Source: Glutamicibacter halophytocola
Lineage (GTDB): Bacteria > Actinomycetota > Actinomycetes > Actinomycetales > Micrococcaceae
NCBI RefSeq assembly: GCF_001302565.1
Contig: NZ_CP012750.1
Span: 2,666,001-2,730,000, forward strand
DNA length: 64,000 bases
Direction of reading: 5' to 3'
How positions within the stretch are numbered: position 1 is the first letter of the stretch; the number at the start of each line of letters is the position of its first letter. A model generated the notes under the pieces. It made no database searches and was not told the DNA's origin. It was given only the letters and a program-made list of their open reading frames with translations. Both the position numbers and the translations under genes were made by a program. Of the stretch, positions 33,643-43,081 are shown piece by piece.

Positions 33643-34521
33643 CTAGTACCCGCGTCCACCAGCCATGGCCTCGAGACGGGCAATGCGCTGATCCATTGGC
33701 GGGTGCGTGGAGAACATCTGCTTCAGGCGCGAACCGAAGGGATTGGCGATCATCAGGTGGGAGCTGTTAACCAGCTTCTGGTCGCCGGCAGCCAATGGCG
33801 CCTGGGAAATGCCCGATTCGAGCTTGCGCAACGCGCTGGCCAGGGCCAGCGGATCATTGGTCAGCTTGGCGCCATCCTCGTCTGCGTCGTACTCACGGGT
33901 GCGGCTCACGGCCATCTGGATGATGGAAGCGGCCAATGGAGCCAGCAGGGACAAGGCGATCAGCGCAATCGGATTGACGTTGCGGTTCTCGTTGCTTCCG
34001 CCACCGCCGAAGAACATCAGGAACTGGGCGATGGAGGTGATGACACCCGCGACGGCGGCAGCTACCGAAGAGGTGAGGATATCGCGGTTATACACGTGCA
34101 TCAGCTCATGGCCCAGCACCCCGCGCAATTCGCGTTCGTTGAGCAATTGCAAAATTCCCTCGGTGCAGCACACCGCGGCGTTTTGCGGATTGCGACCGGT
34201 GGCAAAGGCGTTGGGCGAGGAAGTCGGCGAAATGTACAAGCGCGGCATTGGCTGCTGTGCATTCATCGACAGCTCCCGCACAATGCGGTACATCATCGGG
34301 TTCTCGGCTTCGCTCACCGGATAGGCGTGCATGGAGCGCAAAGCGAGCTTGTCGCTATTCCAGTAGCCATAAGCGGTGGTTCCCAGGCCGATCAGCGCGA
34401 AAACCCAAATGAACATCGACCGGCCGGTTCCGGCAGAAATGAGCGAACCGATAGCCAAGAGCAGGGCGAACATTCCGCCAAGCAGCAATGCTGTTTTCAG
34501 TCCGTTGTTATGTCCATGCAA
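33643..34521 (-). CDS. htpX: HtpX-like membrane zinc metalloprotease
   Basis: A 292-aa M48 peptidase that degrades misfolded membrane proteins. Two N-terminal helices ([18 protein letters not shown] and [19 protein letters not shown]) come before the zinc motif [12 protein letters not shown], and another helix pair follows ([18 protein letters not shown]). Downstream [12 protein letters not shown] carries the third zinc ligand Glu. The length is usual. It is convergent with the integrated element and probably monocistronic. Confidence 0.94.
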   Translation of the reverse strand: MHGHNNGLKTALLLGGMFALLLAIGSLISAGTGRSMFIWVFALIGLGTTAYGYWNSDKLALRSMHAYPVSEAENPMMYRIVRELSMNAQQPMPRLYISPTSSPNAFATGRNPQNAAVCCTEGILQLLNERELRGVLGHELMHVYNRDILTSSVAAAVAGVITSIAQFLMFFGGGGSNENRNVNPIALIALSLLAPLAASIIQMAVSRTREYDADEDGAKLTNDPLALASALRKLESGISQAPLAAGDQKLVNSSHLMIANPFGSRLKQMFSTHPPMDQRIARLEAMAGGRGY

Positions 34522-34782
34522 CTTGACGCACTCCCCTAAATGACAAAGACCAAGATGGTACTTCCTAGTCTAGTCAACGGATGGATGGCACGGTCAGTTC
34601 CAGCAATTGCAGCTTCCGCCCAGGAGTGTGAGGCACCGCACCAGCTTCGAAACCCGGGTTTCGCTCAGCGGGGAATATTGCTGTGCCTGCGGCGTTGTAG
34701 ATTATTAGTTGCAAGGTGCAATTTTTTGTCGCCGCACTCCGACTGCTCCTGAATCACATTAGCTCGAAAGCGTACATCCTGA

Positions 34783-35721
34783 ATGTCATCAAGCACCACC
34801 GCTCCCGTCCGCTCTGAACACAGCTATGGTCTGATCCAAGGCACATCTGCCTATCTAATTTGGGGCTTGCTGCCGGTCTACTTCCTGTTGCTTCCGCAAA
34901 TCTCTGCCGTTGAGTTCGTCGCAGTACGAGTTCTCTTTTCATTGATCTTCTGCATCATACTGCTCGCGGCCACGTCGCAGATCCGCCAGTTTGCAGCGAT
35001 GTTCCGCGATACCAAAACCATGGGCCAGCTGGCCTTGGCCAGCATCTTGATCGCCGCCAACTGGGTGCTCTACGCGTTCGCGGTATTGACCGGACACGTC
35101 CTTGAAGCATCACTGGGCTACTTCATCAACCCGATTGTCGCGATCCTGCTTGGCGTGCTGGTGCTCAAGGAGAAGCTGCGCCCGCTGCAGTGGGCCGCGG
35201 TTGCCCTGGCCACCGTCGCCGTGATTGTCCTGACGGTGGGCTTGGGACGGGTACCATGGATTTCCCTGGGTCTGGCGTTCTCCTTCGGCTTCTATGGACT
35301 GGTCAAAAACAAGGTGGGATCCAAGGGCAGCGCCCTTGGCGCGCTGACCATCGAAACCCTGTGGCTGACCCCGTTGGCCATCATCTACGTGATCTGGCTG
35401 TCCCAGACTTCCGGATCGACCCTGCTGAACAGCAACTGGGCCGGAATCCTGCTGCTGGCCTCAAGCGGAATCATCACTGCTGTCCCGCTCTTGCTTTTTG
35501 GCGGTGCTGCCCGCCGCCTGCCGTTGAGCACGGTCGGTTCCCTGCAGTTCATCGCTCCCCTGCTCCAGTTCATTCTTGGTGTCCTGGTCTTCGGAGAACA
35601 CATGCCCTTCGAACGCTGGATGGGCTTCGTCCTGGTGTGGATTGCGGTGATCTTCGTCCTGGTCGATATGCTTCGTGCCCCCAAGGCAGGGCGCCTGCCA
35701 GAACCCAAGAAGATCGGCTAG
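34783..35721 (+). CDS. RarD/EamA family permease
   Basis: A 312-aa protein with ten hydrophobic helices in two EamA repeats. The start GLIQGTSAYLIWGLLPVYF and ASLGYFINPIVAILLGVLVLKEKL are typical of RarD-type DMT transporters; the RarD name is best guess and the substrate is unknown. A TTGCAAGGTGCAA imperfect palindrome at 34709-34721, about 60 bases before the ATG, could be an operator. Confidence 0.87.
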   Translation: MSSSTTAPVRSEHSYGLIQGTSAYLIWGLLPVYFLLLPQISAVEFVAVRVLFSLIFCIILLAATSQIRQFAAMFRDTKTMGQLALASILIAANWVLYAFAVLTGHVLEASLGYFINPIVAILLGVLVLKEKLRPLQWAAVALATVAVIVLTVGLGRVPWISLGLAFSFGFYGLVKNKVGSKGSALGALTIETLWLTPLAIIYVIWLSQTSGSTLLNSNWAGILLLASSGIITAVPLLLFGGAARRLPLSTVGSLQFIAPLLQFILGVLVFGEHMPFERWMGFVLVWIAVIFVLVDMLRAPKAGRLPEPKKIG

Positions 35722-35748
35722 CTGCCGCAAGCACTGGGGCGGTTAACA

Positions 35749-35798
35749 AATAATGCTCCGGTTTCTCCCGCAGGTGCGGGAGAAACCGGAGCATTATT
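35749..35798. terminator. bidirectional terminator between rarD-like gene and gabT
   Basis: A perfect stem of 23 bp (AATAATGCTCCGGTTTCTCC and onward) with an AGGT loop, flanked by A- and T-rich sequence on both sides. Confidence 0.92.
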
Positions 35799-35820
35799 TA
35801 TTGTGCCCTGAACCTAGGGA

Positions 35821-37164
35821 CTAGGAAGCCAGCTTGCGGATTGCCGACTCCAGCACGTCAAGGGCATCGTTGAGCAGCTCATCGCCGATGACCAGCGGTG
35901 GCAGCAGGCGAACGACGTTGCCGTAGGTGCCGCAGGTCAGGATGACAACACCCTGTGCCAGGCACTCGGCAGCAATTGCCTTGGTCAGATCGGCGTCTGG
36001 CTCCTTGCCGCCAGCCTTGACGAATTCAAGGGCGATCATGGCACCGCGGCCACGAACTTCACCGATGGCTGGGAACGCGGACTGCAACGCGGTGAAGCGG
36101 GCGAAGAACTTCTCTTCGATTTCGCGGGCACGAGCTGGCAGGTCCTGCTCTTCCATGAACTTGATGGTCTCAAGAGCTGCGGCTACGGCAACCGGGTTGC
36201 CACCGTAGGTGCCGCCCAGGCCTCCGCCGTGGACCGAGTCCAGCAGGTCGGCACGGCCAACGATGCCCGACAGCGGCATGCCGCCGGCAATGCCCTTGGC
36301 AACGGTGATGATATCCGGTTCGATCTGCTCGATGTCCGAAGCGAACCATGCACCCGAACGGGCGAAGCCGGCCTGGACTTCATCGGCGATGAAGACGATG
36401 CCGTTTTCCTTGGCCCACTCGGCAACGCGTGGCAGGAAGCCGGTGGCAGGGACAATGAAGCCGCCCTCGCCCTGGATTGGCTCGATGATGATCGCAGCGA
36501 TCTGGTCGCCGCCGATCTGCTTCTCCATGGCCAGGATGGCGCGCTCAGCAGCTTCCTTGCCGGAGATGTTCGGGTTCTCCTCGCGGAATGGGTAGCTCAT
36601 TGGCATGCGGTAGATCTCCGGTGCCAGTGGGCCGAAGCCGCGCTTGTATGGTGCTGCCTTGGCAGTCAGGCCCATGGTGAGGTTGGTGCGGCCGTGGTAG
36701 GCGTGGTCGAAGGCGACAACTGCCTGGCGGCCGGTGGCGATGCGAGCTACCTTGATGGCGTTCTCCACCGCTTCGGAACCGGAGTTGAAGAAGACCGCGC
36801 GCTTCTCGAAATCACCGGGGGTGATCGCGGCCAGCTTCTCAGCCAGGGCGACGTAGTTCTCGTACGGGGCAACCATGAAGCAGGTGTGGGTGAAGTGCTG
36901 CGCCTGCTCGGCAACAGCCTTGGCCACGGCTGGGTTGGAAGCGCCCACGGTGGTCACAGCAATGCCCGAGCCAAGGTCGATCAGCTGGTTGCCGTCGACA
37001 TCGACGATGATGCCGCCGTCAACATCTGCTGCGTAGACTGGCAGGCTGGAAGCTACACCGGCAGCAACTGCCTTGGCGCGGCGTGCGGCGAGTTCTTCCG
37101 ACTTGGGGCCGGGGAATGGCCCGTTGATCTTGCGCTTCTGTTCAATGCGGTAGCTGACGTCCAC
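35821..37164 (-). CDS. gabT: 4-aminobutyrate aminotransferase
   Basis: A 447-aa class III PLP aminotransferase converting GABA and 2-oxoglutarate to succinate semialdehyde and glutamate. VFFNSGSEAVENAIKVAR, FIADEVQAGFARSG and TVAKGIAGGMPLSG with the PLP Lys are all present. No gabD (succinate-semialdehyde dehydrogenase) follows. It is on the same strand as the adjacent NSS symporter but a terminator separates them; the PucR regulator beyond is a likely common controller. Beta-alanine or 5-aminovalerate are alternative substrates. Confidence 0.92.
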   Translation of the reverse strand: MDVSYRIEQKRKINGPFPGPKSEELAARRAKAVAAGVASSLPVYAADVDGGIIVDVDGNQLIDLGSGIAVTTVGASNPAVAKAVAEQAQHFTHTCFMVAPYENYVALAEKLAAITPGDFEKRAVFFNSGSEAVENAIKVARIATGRQAVVAFDHAYHGRTNLTMGLTAKAAPYKRGFGPLAPEIYRMPMSYPFREENPNISGKEAAERAILAMEKQIGGDQIAAIIIEPIQGEGGFIVPATGFLPRVAEWAKENGIVFIADEVQAGFARSGAWFASDIEQIEPDIITVAKGIAGGMPLSGIVGRADLLDSVHGGGLGGTYGGNPVAVAAALETIKFMEEQDLPARAREIEEKFFARFTALQSAFPAIGEVRGRGAMIALEFVKAGGKEPDADLTKAIAAECLAQGVVILTCGTYGNVVRLLPPLVIGDELLNDALDVLESAIRKLAS

Positions 37165-37301
37165 CTGCTTGTCCTTTCACTATGGTTTTACGAGCGCGTG
37201 GCTCGACGTGTTCTTACAAGAAGAATATTCTTCGCGGCCCGTTGCCACTACCAGACTTGGCACAAATGCCTTTGGGATCAGTAGTGCATCTGCACAGAAA
37301 A

Positions 37302-37342
37302 ATACCTCCTCGCGCCAAGCGGGGCTCGGCGCAAGGAGGTAT
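37302..37342 (-). terminator. terminator of the NSS symporter operon
   Basis: ATACCTCCT-C-GCGCC pairs with GGCGC-A-AGGAGGTAT (one mismatch); on the minus strand TTTTTCTG follows. It lies 20 bases after the small-subunit gene and separates it from gabT. Confidence 0.82.
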
Positions 37343-37361
37343 CGGTTGCTGCTTGATGTCC

Positions 37362-37514
37362 CTACAGGCTGTTATTGCCCGCAGTTCCAGCAGTCTCAAT
37401 GACGTCGTCATTGTCCTTTTCAGGATGACGCGAAAGGTTCATCAATGCGACGGCGAGGCCGCCCCAGATGGTCAGCATGGAAACGATCATGAAGACAATG
37501 GCTATGCCGGTCAT
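37362..37514 (-). CDS. MetS-like small subunit of an NSS symporter
   Basis: A 50-aa protein from ATG 37514, two bases after the symporter stop. One membrane helix (GIAIVFMIVSMLTIWGGLAV) is followed by ALMNLSRHPEKDND and a polar tail. Size, helix and position match MetS, the small subunit of the sodium-dependent methionine/alanine importer MetPS of Corynebacterium. Homologues are often missed because they are short. Confidence 0.82.
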   Translation of the reverse strand: MTGIAIVFMIVSMLTIWGGLAVALMNLSRHPEKDNDDVIETAGTAGNNSL

Positions 37515-37516
37515 GG

Positions 37517-39124
37517 CTAGTATTCCTTTCCGGCTGGTTCGGGGAGTTCTTCGGCTTCAACGTTCTGCTGATGCACTTTGAACTCCGGGTCGTTGGCCTT
37601 CGAGTTCTTGCTCCATGGAATCAAGGAGAGCACCAGGGCGCCGACGATCAGCAGTCCGGCCATGCCCCAGCCGAAGATTCCGTTGAACCACAGCGGGTAT
37701 CCGGAGTACGACTCACTGATCTTGGACTGCACTTCGTTGATCAGCATGTAGCCAAGGGCCGCTGGGCCGATGCCGCCAACCAGGACCTTCCAAGCGGTGC
37801 CCAGCTTGATGGAGCTGTGGCGGTTCATGTGCTTGGCCAGCTTTGGCAGCATGCCAAGGCCTGCCCCGAAGACGATGACCAGCACCAGTGCACAGGCCAG
37901 GATGCCGAACTGGTTCACGAAGGCGTCCATGGTATCCAGCAGGTACAGGCCTGTGGTGGTTGGGAACAAGATCAGCGAAATGATTGCCACCGGGACAACA
38001 ACGACCAAGGTGGCCGGGGTGCGCTTCCAACCCAGCTTGTCCTGGAAGGCCGCCACGATCACTTCGAGAATCGAGATCAGCGAGGTCAGGCCAGCGAAGA
38101 CCAGCGAGCCGAAGAACAGCACGCCAATCAGCCCGCCCAGCGGCGCCTGCGAGACGATGGTCGGGAAGGCAATGAAGGCCAGGCCGATGCCGCTGGTGGC
38201 CACCTCATCAACGCTGGAGCCGGCGTTGTGCGCCATGAAGCCCAGGGCAGCGAAGACGCCGATACCGGCTAGCAGTTCAAAACTGGAGTTGGCGAACGCT
38301 ACGACGTAGCCCGAACCGGTCAAATCGCTCTTGCGCTTCATGTATGACGAATAAGTCACCATGATGCCGAAGGCCACGGACAGCGAGAAGAAGATATGGC
38401 CGAAGGCGGCAGCCCAGACTGCAGGATTCTGCAGCGCTTCGAAGTCCGGGGTGAAGAAGGAGTTCAGGCCGTCAATTGCGCCCGGCAGGAACACGGACTG
38501 GACAACAAGGATCAAGAACATCACGATCAGCAATGGCATGAAAATGCCATTGGCACGGGAGATGCCCTTGTTAACGCCGGCCACCATGATCACGATGGCG
38601 ACAAGCCACACGATCAGCATCGGGGTGAAAATATTGCCGACGAAGTCAAAGGAGACATTGACGTCGTCCGAGACTTTCAGGAAGTCCTGCATGAAGAAGC
38701 CGGAAGCTCCCTCTGCATTTTTCTCCCAGGCCTTGGTGATGGAGAACCAGCAATACATGGCGGCCCAGGCGATGATGGCTGCGTAGTAGATGGCGATAAT
38801 GAAGCAGATCAGCACCTGCCACCAGCCGAGCATTTCGGTTTTCCGGTTGGCCCGCCGGTAGGCCAGCGGAGCCGAGCCGCGGTAGCGGTGGCCGATCGAG
38901 TAGTCGAGGAACAGCAGTGGAATACCTGCGCAGAGGATAGCTACGAGGTATGGGATCAGGAATGCACCGCCGCCGTTCTCGTAGGCGACGTACGGGAAAC
39001 GCCAAATATTTCCCAGTCCAACGGCCGAACCAACCGCAGAAAGAATGAAGAGCTTTCGTGAACTGAAAGTCTCACGCTTTTCGGATGCGAGTGGAGCGCC
39101 CTGTTTTGAAGATGGAGAGCTCAT
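37517..39124 (-). CDS. sodium-dependent transporter, NSS (neurotransmitter:sodium symporter) family
   Basis: A 535-aa LeuT-fold symporter with about 12 helices. The family signature SAVGSAVGLGNIWRFPYVAY opens helix 1, and ENGGGAFLIPY follows. NSS proteins take up amino acids or GABA with sodium. The small partner points to a MetP-like methionine/alanine importer, whereas the neighbouring gabT and PucR regulator suggest GABA or beta-alanine; the substrate is unresolved. ATG 39124 is divergent from the PucR gene. Confidence 0.9.
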   Translation of the reverse strand: MSSPSSKQGAPLASEKRETFSSRKLFILSAVGSAVGLGNIWRFPYVAYENGGGAFLIPYLVAILCAGIPLLFLDYSIGHRYRGSAPLAYRRANRKTEMLGWWQVLICFIIAIYYAAIIAWAAMYCWFSITKAWEKNAEGASGFFMQDFLKVSDDVNVSFDFVGNIFTPMLIVWLVAIVIMVAGVNKGISRANGIFMPLLIVMFLILVVQSVFLPGAIDGLNSFFTPDFEALQNPAVWAAAFGHIFFSLSVAFGIMVTYSSYMKRKSDLTGSGYVVAFANSSFELLAGIGVFAALGFMAHNAGSSVDEVATSGIGLAFIAFPTIVSQAPLGGLIGVLFFGSLVFAGLTSLISILEVIVAAFQDKLGWKRTPATLVVVVPVAIISLILFPTTTGLYLLDTMDAFVNQFGILACALVLVIVFGAGLGMLPKLAKHMNRHSSIKLGTAWKVLVGGIGPAALGYMLINEVQSKISESYSGYPLWFNGIFGWGMAGLLIVGALVLSLIPWSKNSKANDPEFKVHQQNVEAEELPEPAGKEY

Positions 39125-39238
39125 GTGTCTAAGCTACTGCAAAAAGTTCACATTCTGGTCAATTTTCGGTAACGCGTGTCCATTATTTGAGCAAATTGCT
39201 GAAATGGGAACCATCCGCAGGCCAACTAGAATGGCTCC

Positions 39239-40642
39239 ATGGCAATTAGTTTACGCGGACTGCTGGAGCATGACGAGCTCGATCTCCGCCCGATGACCGA
39301 ACATACCCATCGCGACGACATGGTCATCACCTGGTCAGCCATCACCGAGCTGCTGGACCCGTCCAAGTTCCTCACCGGCCGCGAAATCGTCTTGACCACC
39401 GGGGTGCGCCAGAAAACCAAGGCCGCGCAACGGGAATTTGTGCGCGTGCTTGCCGCCAATGATGCGGTGGCCCTGGGATTCGGCACCGGACTGGAACATG
39501 CCTCCGTGCCTGAAGCCACCATCGTCGCGGCCCGCGAAGTCGGGCTGCCTGTCTTCGAGGTCCCCTACCAGGTTCCCTTCGCCGCCATTACCCGGCTCAT
39601 CGCTGAAGCCATGAATGCCGAGCATCTCAAGCGCGTGGAGAACTTGCTCAAATCGCACCAGAAGCTGGCTCGTTCCCTGCTCTCCTCCGACCTCGATAGC
39701 ATGCTCGATGAACTGGCCCGCATGCTCGGGACGGACGTGGCGTTAAGTCTTCACGGCGAGGTGATCAGCGGCGATCATGACCCCGAACGCAACTGGCACG
39801 AACTGCCGGTGGCCACGGGCTTGCGTGATAAATGCATCCTGCATCTGGCAGAACCCTATGTGCATGATCCGGTCGTGGATTATGCCCAGTCCCTGATCGG
39901 CCTGGAGATGGCCAACAAGTCGCGGCTGCGCGCCTCGCAGCGCCAGGCCAATGGCCAGGTGCTCGCCGACTTGGCTGCCGGCACCCTGGTCGGGGCCGAC
40001 GCCGCCGGGCGCCTTGGCGCCTTGGGCCTAAATCCGCAGCGCGAGCACTCGGTCATCCTGGTGCAGGCCTCCACCCAGGCCGAGCGCTTGCAGACCTTGC
40101 CCCTGCCCGCGGATCTTTCCTCCCAGGTTTCAGCGATGATGGAAGGCCGCTTGGCGGTGATCGTTGCGCACAGCAAGGTCCAGCTGTCCATCAAGCATCT
40201 CGATGAGTATCTTCAGGCCGCCGGGATCTCGGCCCGGGTCGGATATGGCGGCCGCTACTCGAATACCACCGGTATCCGCTGGAGCTATTTCGAGGCGCTC
40301 GAATCCCTGCGCCACGGCGAGCGCATCAACGTCCCCACCAAGCTCTCGCTCACCTCCCTGCTCCTGGCCGCCAGGGATGTGCCGCTGCAGGACCTGGCCG
40401 CAGAAGCACTCGGGCCGCTGCAGGACTTTGATTCCACCCATGATTCAGATCTCCTGCTGACGCTGCGCGAGTACCTGAACCGCGATGGCTCGGTAGGCGC
40501 CGTAGCCGAAGCGCTGGGCCTGCACCGCAATACCGTGCGCTACCGCATGCAGCAGATTTCGGAGCTCTCGGGCTACGACCCGAATGTGACAAGCGACCGA
40601 GTCCAGCTGTGGATCGCGTTGAGCGCACTTGAGCTTGGCTAA
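39239..40642 (+). CDS. PucR family transcriptional regulator
   Basis: A 467-aa regulator with an N-terminal PucR sensor domain (ITWSAITELLDPSKFLTGRE, GFGTGLEHASVPEATI), a middle GGDEF-like part, and a C-terminal helix-turn-helix of the PucR/CdaR type (GSVGAVAEALGLHRNTVRYR). It is divergent from the NSS symporter with 114 bases between and close to gabT. A PucR-type activator of gab genes is known in Corynebacterium, so control of these neighbours is the natural hypothesis. Confidence 0.9.
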   Translation: MAISLRGLLEHDELDLRPMTEHTHRDDMVITWSAITELLDPSKFLTGREIVLTTGVRQKTKAAQREFVRVLAANDAVALGFGTGLEHASVPEATIVAAREVGLPVFEVPYQVPFAAITRLIAEAMNAEHLKRVENLLKSHQKLARSLLSSDLDSMLDELARMLGTDVALSLHGEVISGDHDPERNWHELPVATGLRDKCILHLAEPYVHDPVVDYAQSLIGLEMANKSRLRASQRQANGQVLADLAAGTLVGADAAGRLGALGLNPQREHSVILVQASTQAERLQTLPLPADLSSQVSAMMEGRLAVIVAHSKVQLSIKHLDEYLQAAGISARVGYGGRYSNTTGIRWSYFEALESLRHGERINVPTKLSLTSLLLAARDVPLQDLAAEALGPLQDFDSTHDSDLLLTLREYLNRDGSVGAVAEALGLHRNTVRYRMQQISELSGYDPNVTSDRVQLWIALSALELG

Positions 40643-40661
40643 TCTCGAATAGGATTAACAC

Positions 40662-41096
40662 ATGGCTGACATGTTTCTAGAGAAGTTCCGTTCCTTGGTC
40701 CCCAAATATTTGGATGACCAGTGGAATGAAGCCGACGGGCTCAACGGCGAAGAACTGCGTGACGCCCTAGCCCAGTCCAAGGTATCCATTCCCTTTGTGC
40801 TCGAGGAGTTCTACCTGGCGCTGGGCAACAATGAAGATTTCATGGAGGCCTACCACTACTTCTTCGACCCCGAGGAATTGGAAATCGAAGACGGCCACCT
40901 GTTGTTCCTGGAAGACGAAGAAGAAAAGTTCGTCTGGGCCTTCAAGGCCTCGCAGCTGGATGTTCCCGATCCCATCGTTTACCGCCGCAACAACGCCAAG
41001 GGCACATGGACCAGCGAAGAAGGCACGTTCAGCGAATTCACGCTGGACATGTTCGCATGGGTCTTTGACGAATTGGCAGCCGAACTGGAGGATTAG
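40662..41096 (+). CDS. SMI1/KNR4 (SUKH)-like protein
   Basis: A 144-aa acidic protein (many Glu/Asp). SKVSIPFVLEEFYLALGNNE then DGHLLFLEDEEEKFVWAFK and PDPIVYRRN resemble the SUKH fold, whose members are often immunity proteins; no toxin gene is adjacent. It starts 19 bases after the PucR gene and its stop overlaps the HIT gene start, so it is probably cotranscribed with both. Assignment to the family is tentative. Confidence 0.6.
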   Translation: MADMFLEKFRSLVPKYLDDQWNEADGLNGEELRDALAQSKVSIPFVLEEFYLALGNNEDFMEAYHYFFDPEELEIEDGHLLFLEDEEEKFVWAFKASQLDVPDPIVYRRNNAKGTWTSEEGTFSEFTLDMFAWVFDELAAELED

Positions 41097-41608
41097 TGCT
41101 CCACCGTTCCCATCAGCCGGCCGAGTACCAGTGCCCTTTCTGCGAACTGGTGCAGGATCTGCCGTTCAGCCAGGACAATCTTTGCGCGCCTACCGATCTG
41201 ATCTATCAGACCGGCTTGGTGGCGGCGATCATGGCCTGTGATGGGTTCGGAAACTATGGCGGGCATGCCATGATCATTCCCACCCGGCATCTGGAAGCGC
41301 TCTACGACCTGGATGATGCCACCGGCGCGGCCATCATGAAGGAAACCAAGCGCGTGGCATTGGCCATGAAGCTGGCGTGGGATCCGGAAGGCACCAGCAC
41401 CCGGCAGCACAATGAGCCCGCGGGAAACCAGCATGTCTGGCATTACCACCAGCACGTATTTCCCCGCTATCACGATGACCAGCTGTATCAGCAGCTGCGC
41501 CATCGGGTCTCGATAGAGGAACGGGCATTGAAGGCGCAGCAGCTGCGCCAGGCGCTCTTTTCCCCGGAGCACCCTGAACCGCTGCAAGCTTCGGAAGTAA
41601 TCCGTTGA
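41096..41608 (+). CDS. HIT family hydrolase
   Basis: A 170-aa nucleotide hydrolase or transferase of the histidine-triad superfamily. The active site is GNQHVWHYHQHVFPRY, matching H-x-H-x-H spacing around the catalytic His. N-terminal QCPFCELVQDLPFS supplies a CxxC that is common in HIT proteins with structural zinc. GTG 41096 overlaps the TAG of the previous gene by one base (TAGTG). Confidence 0.9.
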   Translation: MLHRSHQPAEYQCPFCELVQDLPFSQDNLCAPTDLIYQTGLVAAIMACDGFGNYGGHAMIIPTRHLEALYDLDDATGAAIMKETKRVALAMKLAWDPEGTSTRQHNEPAGNQHVWHYHQHVFPRYHDDQLYQQLRHRVSIEERALKAQQLRQALFSPEHPEPLQASEVIR

Positions 41609-41627
41609 CGAGATGATTCGGCTGGTT

Positions 41628-41676
41628 AAACACCGCAGCGCATGAAGACCGTGATCTTCATGCGCTGCGGTGTTTT
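41628..41676. terminator. bidirectional terminator, HIT gene / polyprenyl synthase gene
   Basis: A 21-bp perfect stem from AAACACCGCAGCG to CGCTGCGGTGTTT with a short loop, A-rich on the left and TTTT on the right, so usable from both sides. Confidence 0.92.
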
Positions 41677-41694
41677 CAGTCTTTCGAATCCTGC

Positions 41695-42792
41695 TCAGGC
41701 GTCGCGGGTCACCACGGCGTCGGCGAAGGAGATCAACGCCTGCTTCACGGTGCCTTCCGGCAACGGCGCCAGCGATTGGATCGCGTCATCGGCCCACTGT
41801 CGTGCGGCCTTCCACGCATCGTGCAGTACCGAGTGCGCGCGAACGGCTTCAACGGCCTTGGCCAGTGCCTCATCCGTGGAAAGGTCGGCATCCACCAGGG
41901 CCACGGCCTGCGCGGCTTGCTCATCACCGGCTGCGGCGGCCTGGCGCAACAGCAGGATCGGCAAGGTCGGGACGCCTTCACGCAAATCAGTGCCCGGGGT
42001 CTTGCCCGAGTCGGCCTTCTCGGAGGCCAGGTCAATGACGTCGTCAGCTACCTGGAAGGCGACGCCCACCTTTTCACCGTACTCGCGCAGTACCTCGATG
42101 AACTCCGGCGCTCCGCCAAAGCGCGCGCCAAAGGCTCCGGAGGTGGAAAGCAGGGAGGCGGTCTTGTCGCTGATGACCTGCAGGTGGTGCTCGATCTCGT
42201 CGTCGCCTTCACGCGGCCCGATGGATTCGTGCAGCTGGCCCAGGCACAGGCGCTCGAAGGTGCGCGACTGCCACATCACTGCTTCAGGACCAAGGTCGGC
42301 GCCGAAGACCGAGGCCCGGGCGAAGATGAGGTCCCCCGCCAGAATGGCAACGGAGTTGCCCCAGACCTCGTGGGCAGTGGGAGCACCGCGGCGCAGCGGA
42401 GCGGAGTCCATCACGTCGTCGTGGTACAGGGTTGCCAGGTGGGTCAGTTCCACGACGGCTGCGGCCTTGATCACTTCATCGGTCACGCCGTGGCCGAGCA
42501 GGGAGGTGAGCAGCACCAAGAGCGGGCGCACCCGCTTGCCGCCGGCTTCGACCAGGTGCCGGCTGGAGGCATCGATCAACGGGTCGGAATTGGCCAGCGC
42601 ATCGCGCAGCAGCTTCTCGACCTTGGCCATGCCGATGGAAATCGCCGGCCCGAAGTCCGGGTCCTCGGCAAGCATCGCAAAGCCCGAGGGAAGATTAATA
42701 GCCGCAGCTAATGCAGCGGTTTCAGGATTCAGCTCAATCGAGTCCGACACTTCATGTCCGGCTGCGGTCCAGTTGCTCTTCGAATCAGTCAC
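41695..42792 (-). CDS. polyprenyl diphosphate synthase
   Basis: A 365-aa trans-prenyl chain elongase that makes the menaquinone side chain. First Asp motif LYHDDVMDSAPLRRG (DDxxD) and second QVADDVIDLASEKADSG (DDxxD) are intact; GGKRVRPLLVLL is the IPP-binding region. It is divergent from menF, 290 bases away, which supports a quinone role. Chain length cannot be read from sequence by eye. The N-terminal 25 residues are poorly conserved, so the start may be later. Confidence 0.93.
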   Translation of the reverse strand: MTDSKSNWTAAGHEVSDSIELNPETAALAAAINLPSGFAMLAEDPDFGPAISIGMAKVEKLLRDALANSDPLIDASSRHLVEAGGKRVRPLLVLLTSLLGHGVTDEVIKAAAVVELTHLATLYHDDVMDSAPLRRGAPTAHEVWGNSVAILAGDLIFARASVFGADLGPEAVMWQSRTFERLCLGQLHESIGPREGDDEIEHHLQVISDKTASLLSTSGAFGARFGGAPEFIEVLREYGEKVGVAFQVADDVIDLASEKADSGKTPGTDLREGVPTLPILLLRQAAAAGDEQAAQAVALVDADLSTDEALAKAVEAVRAHSVLHDAWKAARQWADDAIQSLAPLPEGTVKQALISFADAVVTRDA

Positions 42793-43081
42793 TGTTCTAC
42801 GGCTTACTTATCTTTCATCGGGGTGGCCATCGCGGTATGCGAAGACTTTGGCGCCTGCAATATGCAGACAAACATCTCTTCACTCTAGCCGATGCTGTCC
42901 ACCACTGGATGCTGGCACGGTGCAACGCGCACGTGCAGGCTGGCCAGCGACCTAGCAGTTCGTTCTAGAGTTTACCGGCTCAGGCCAGCAGTTATCACCA
43001 GACCCGCCATAACTCACAGTCGTGACTGGGGACACCTGCTCGGCGTTTTCCCCGGCATCGCGCGGTAGGCTTAGCCTTATC

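Noticed and set aside
36229..37284. 351-codon plus-strand ORF
   Set aside because: Antisense shadow of gabT.
40662..41096. SUKH-like protein as an immunity protein of a toxin system
   Set aside because: No toxin gene is adjacent; neighbours are a PucR regulator and a HIT hydrolase.
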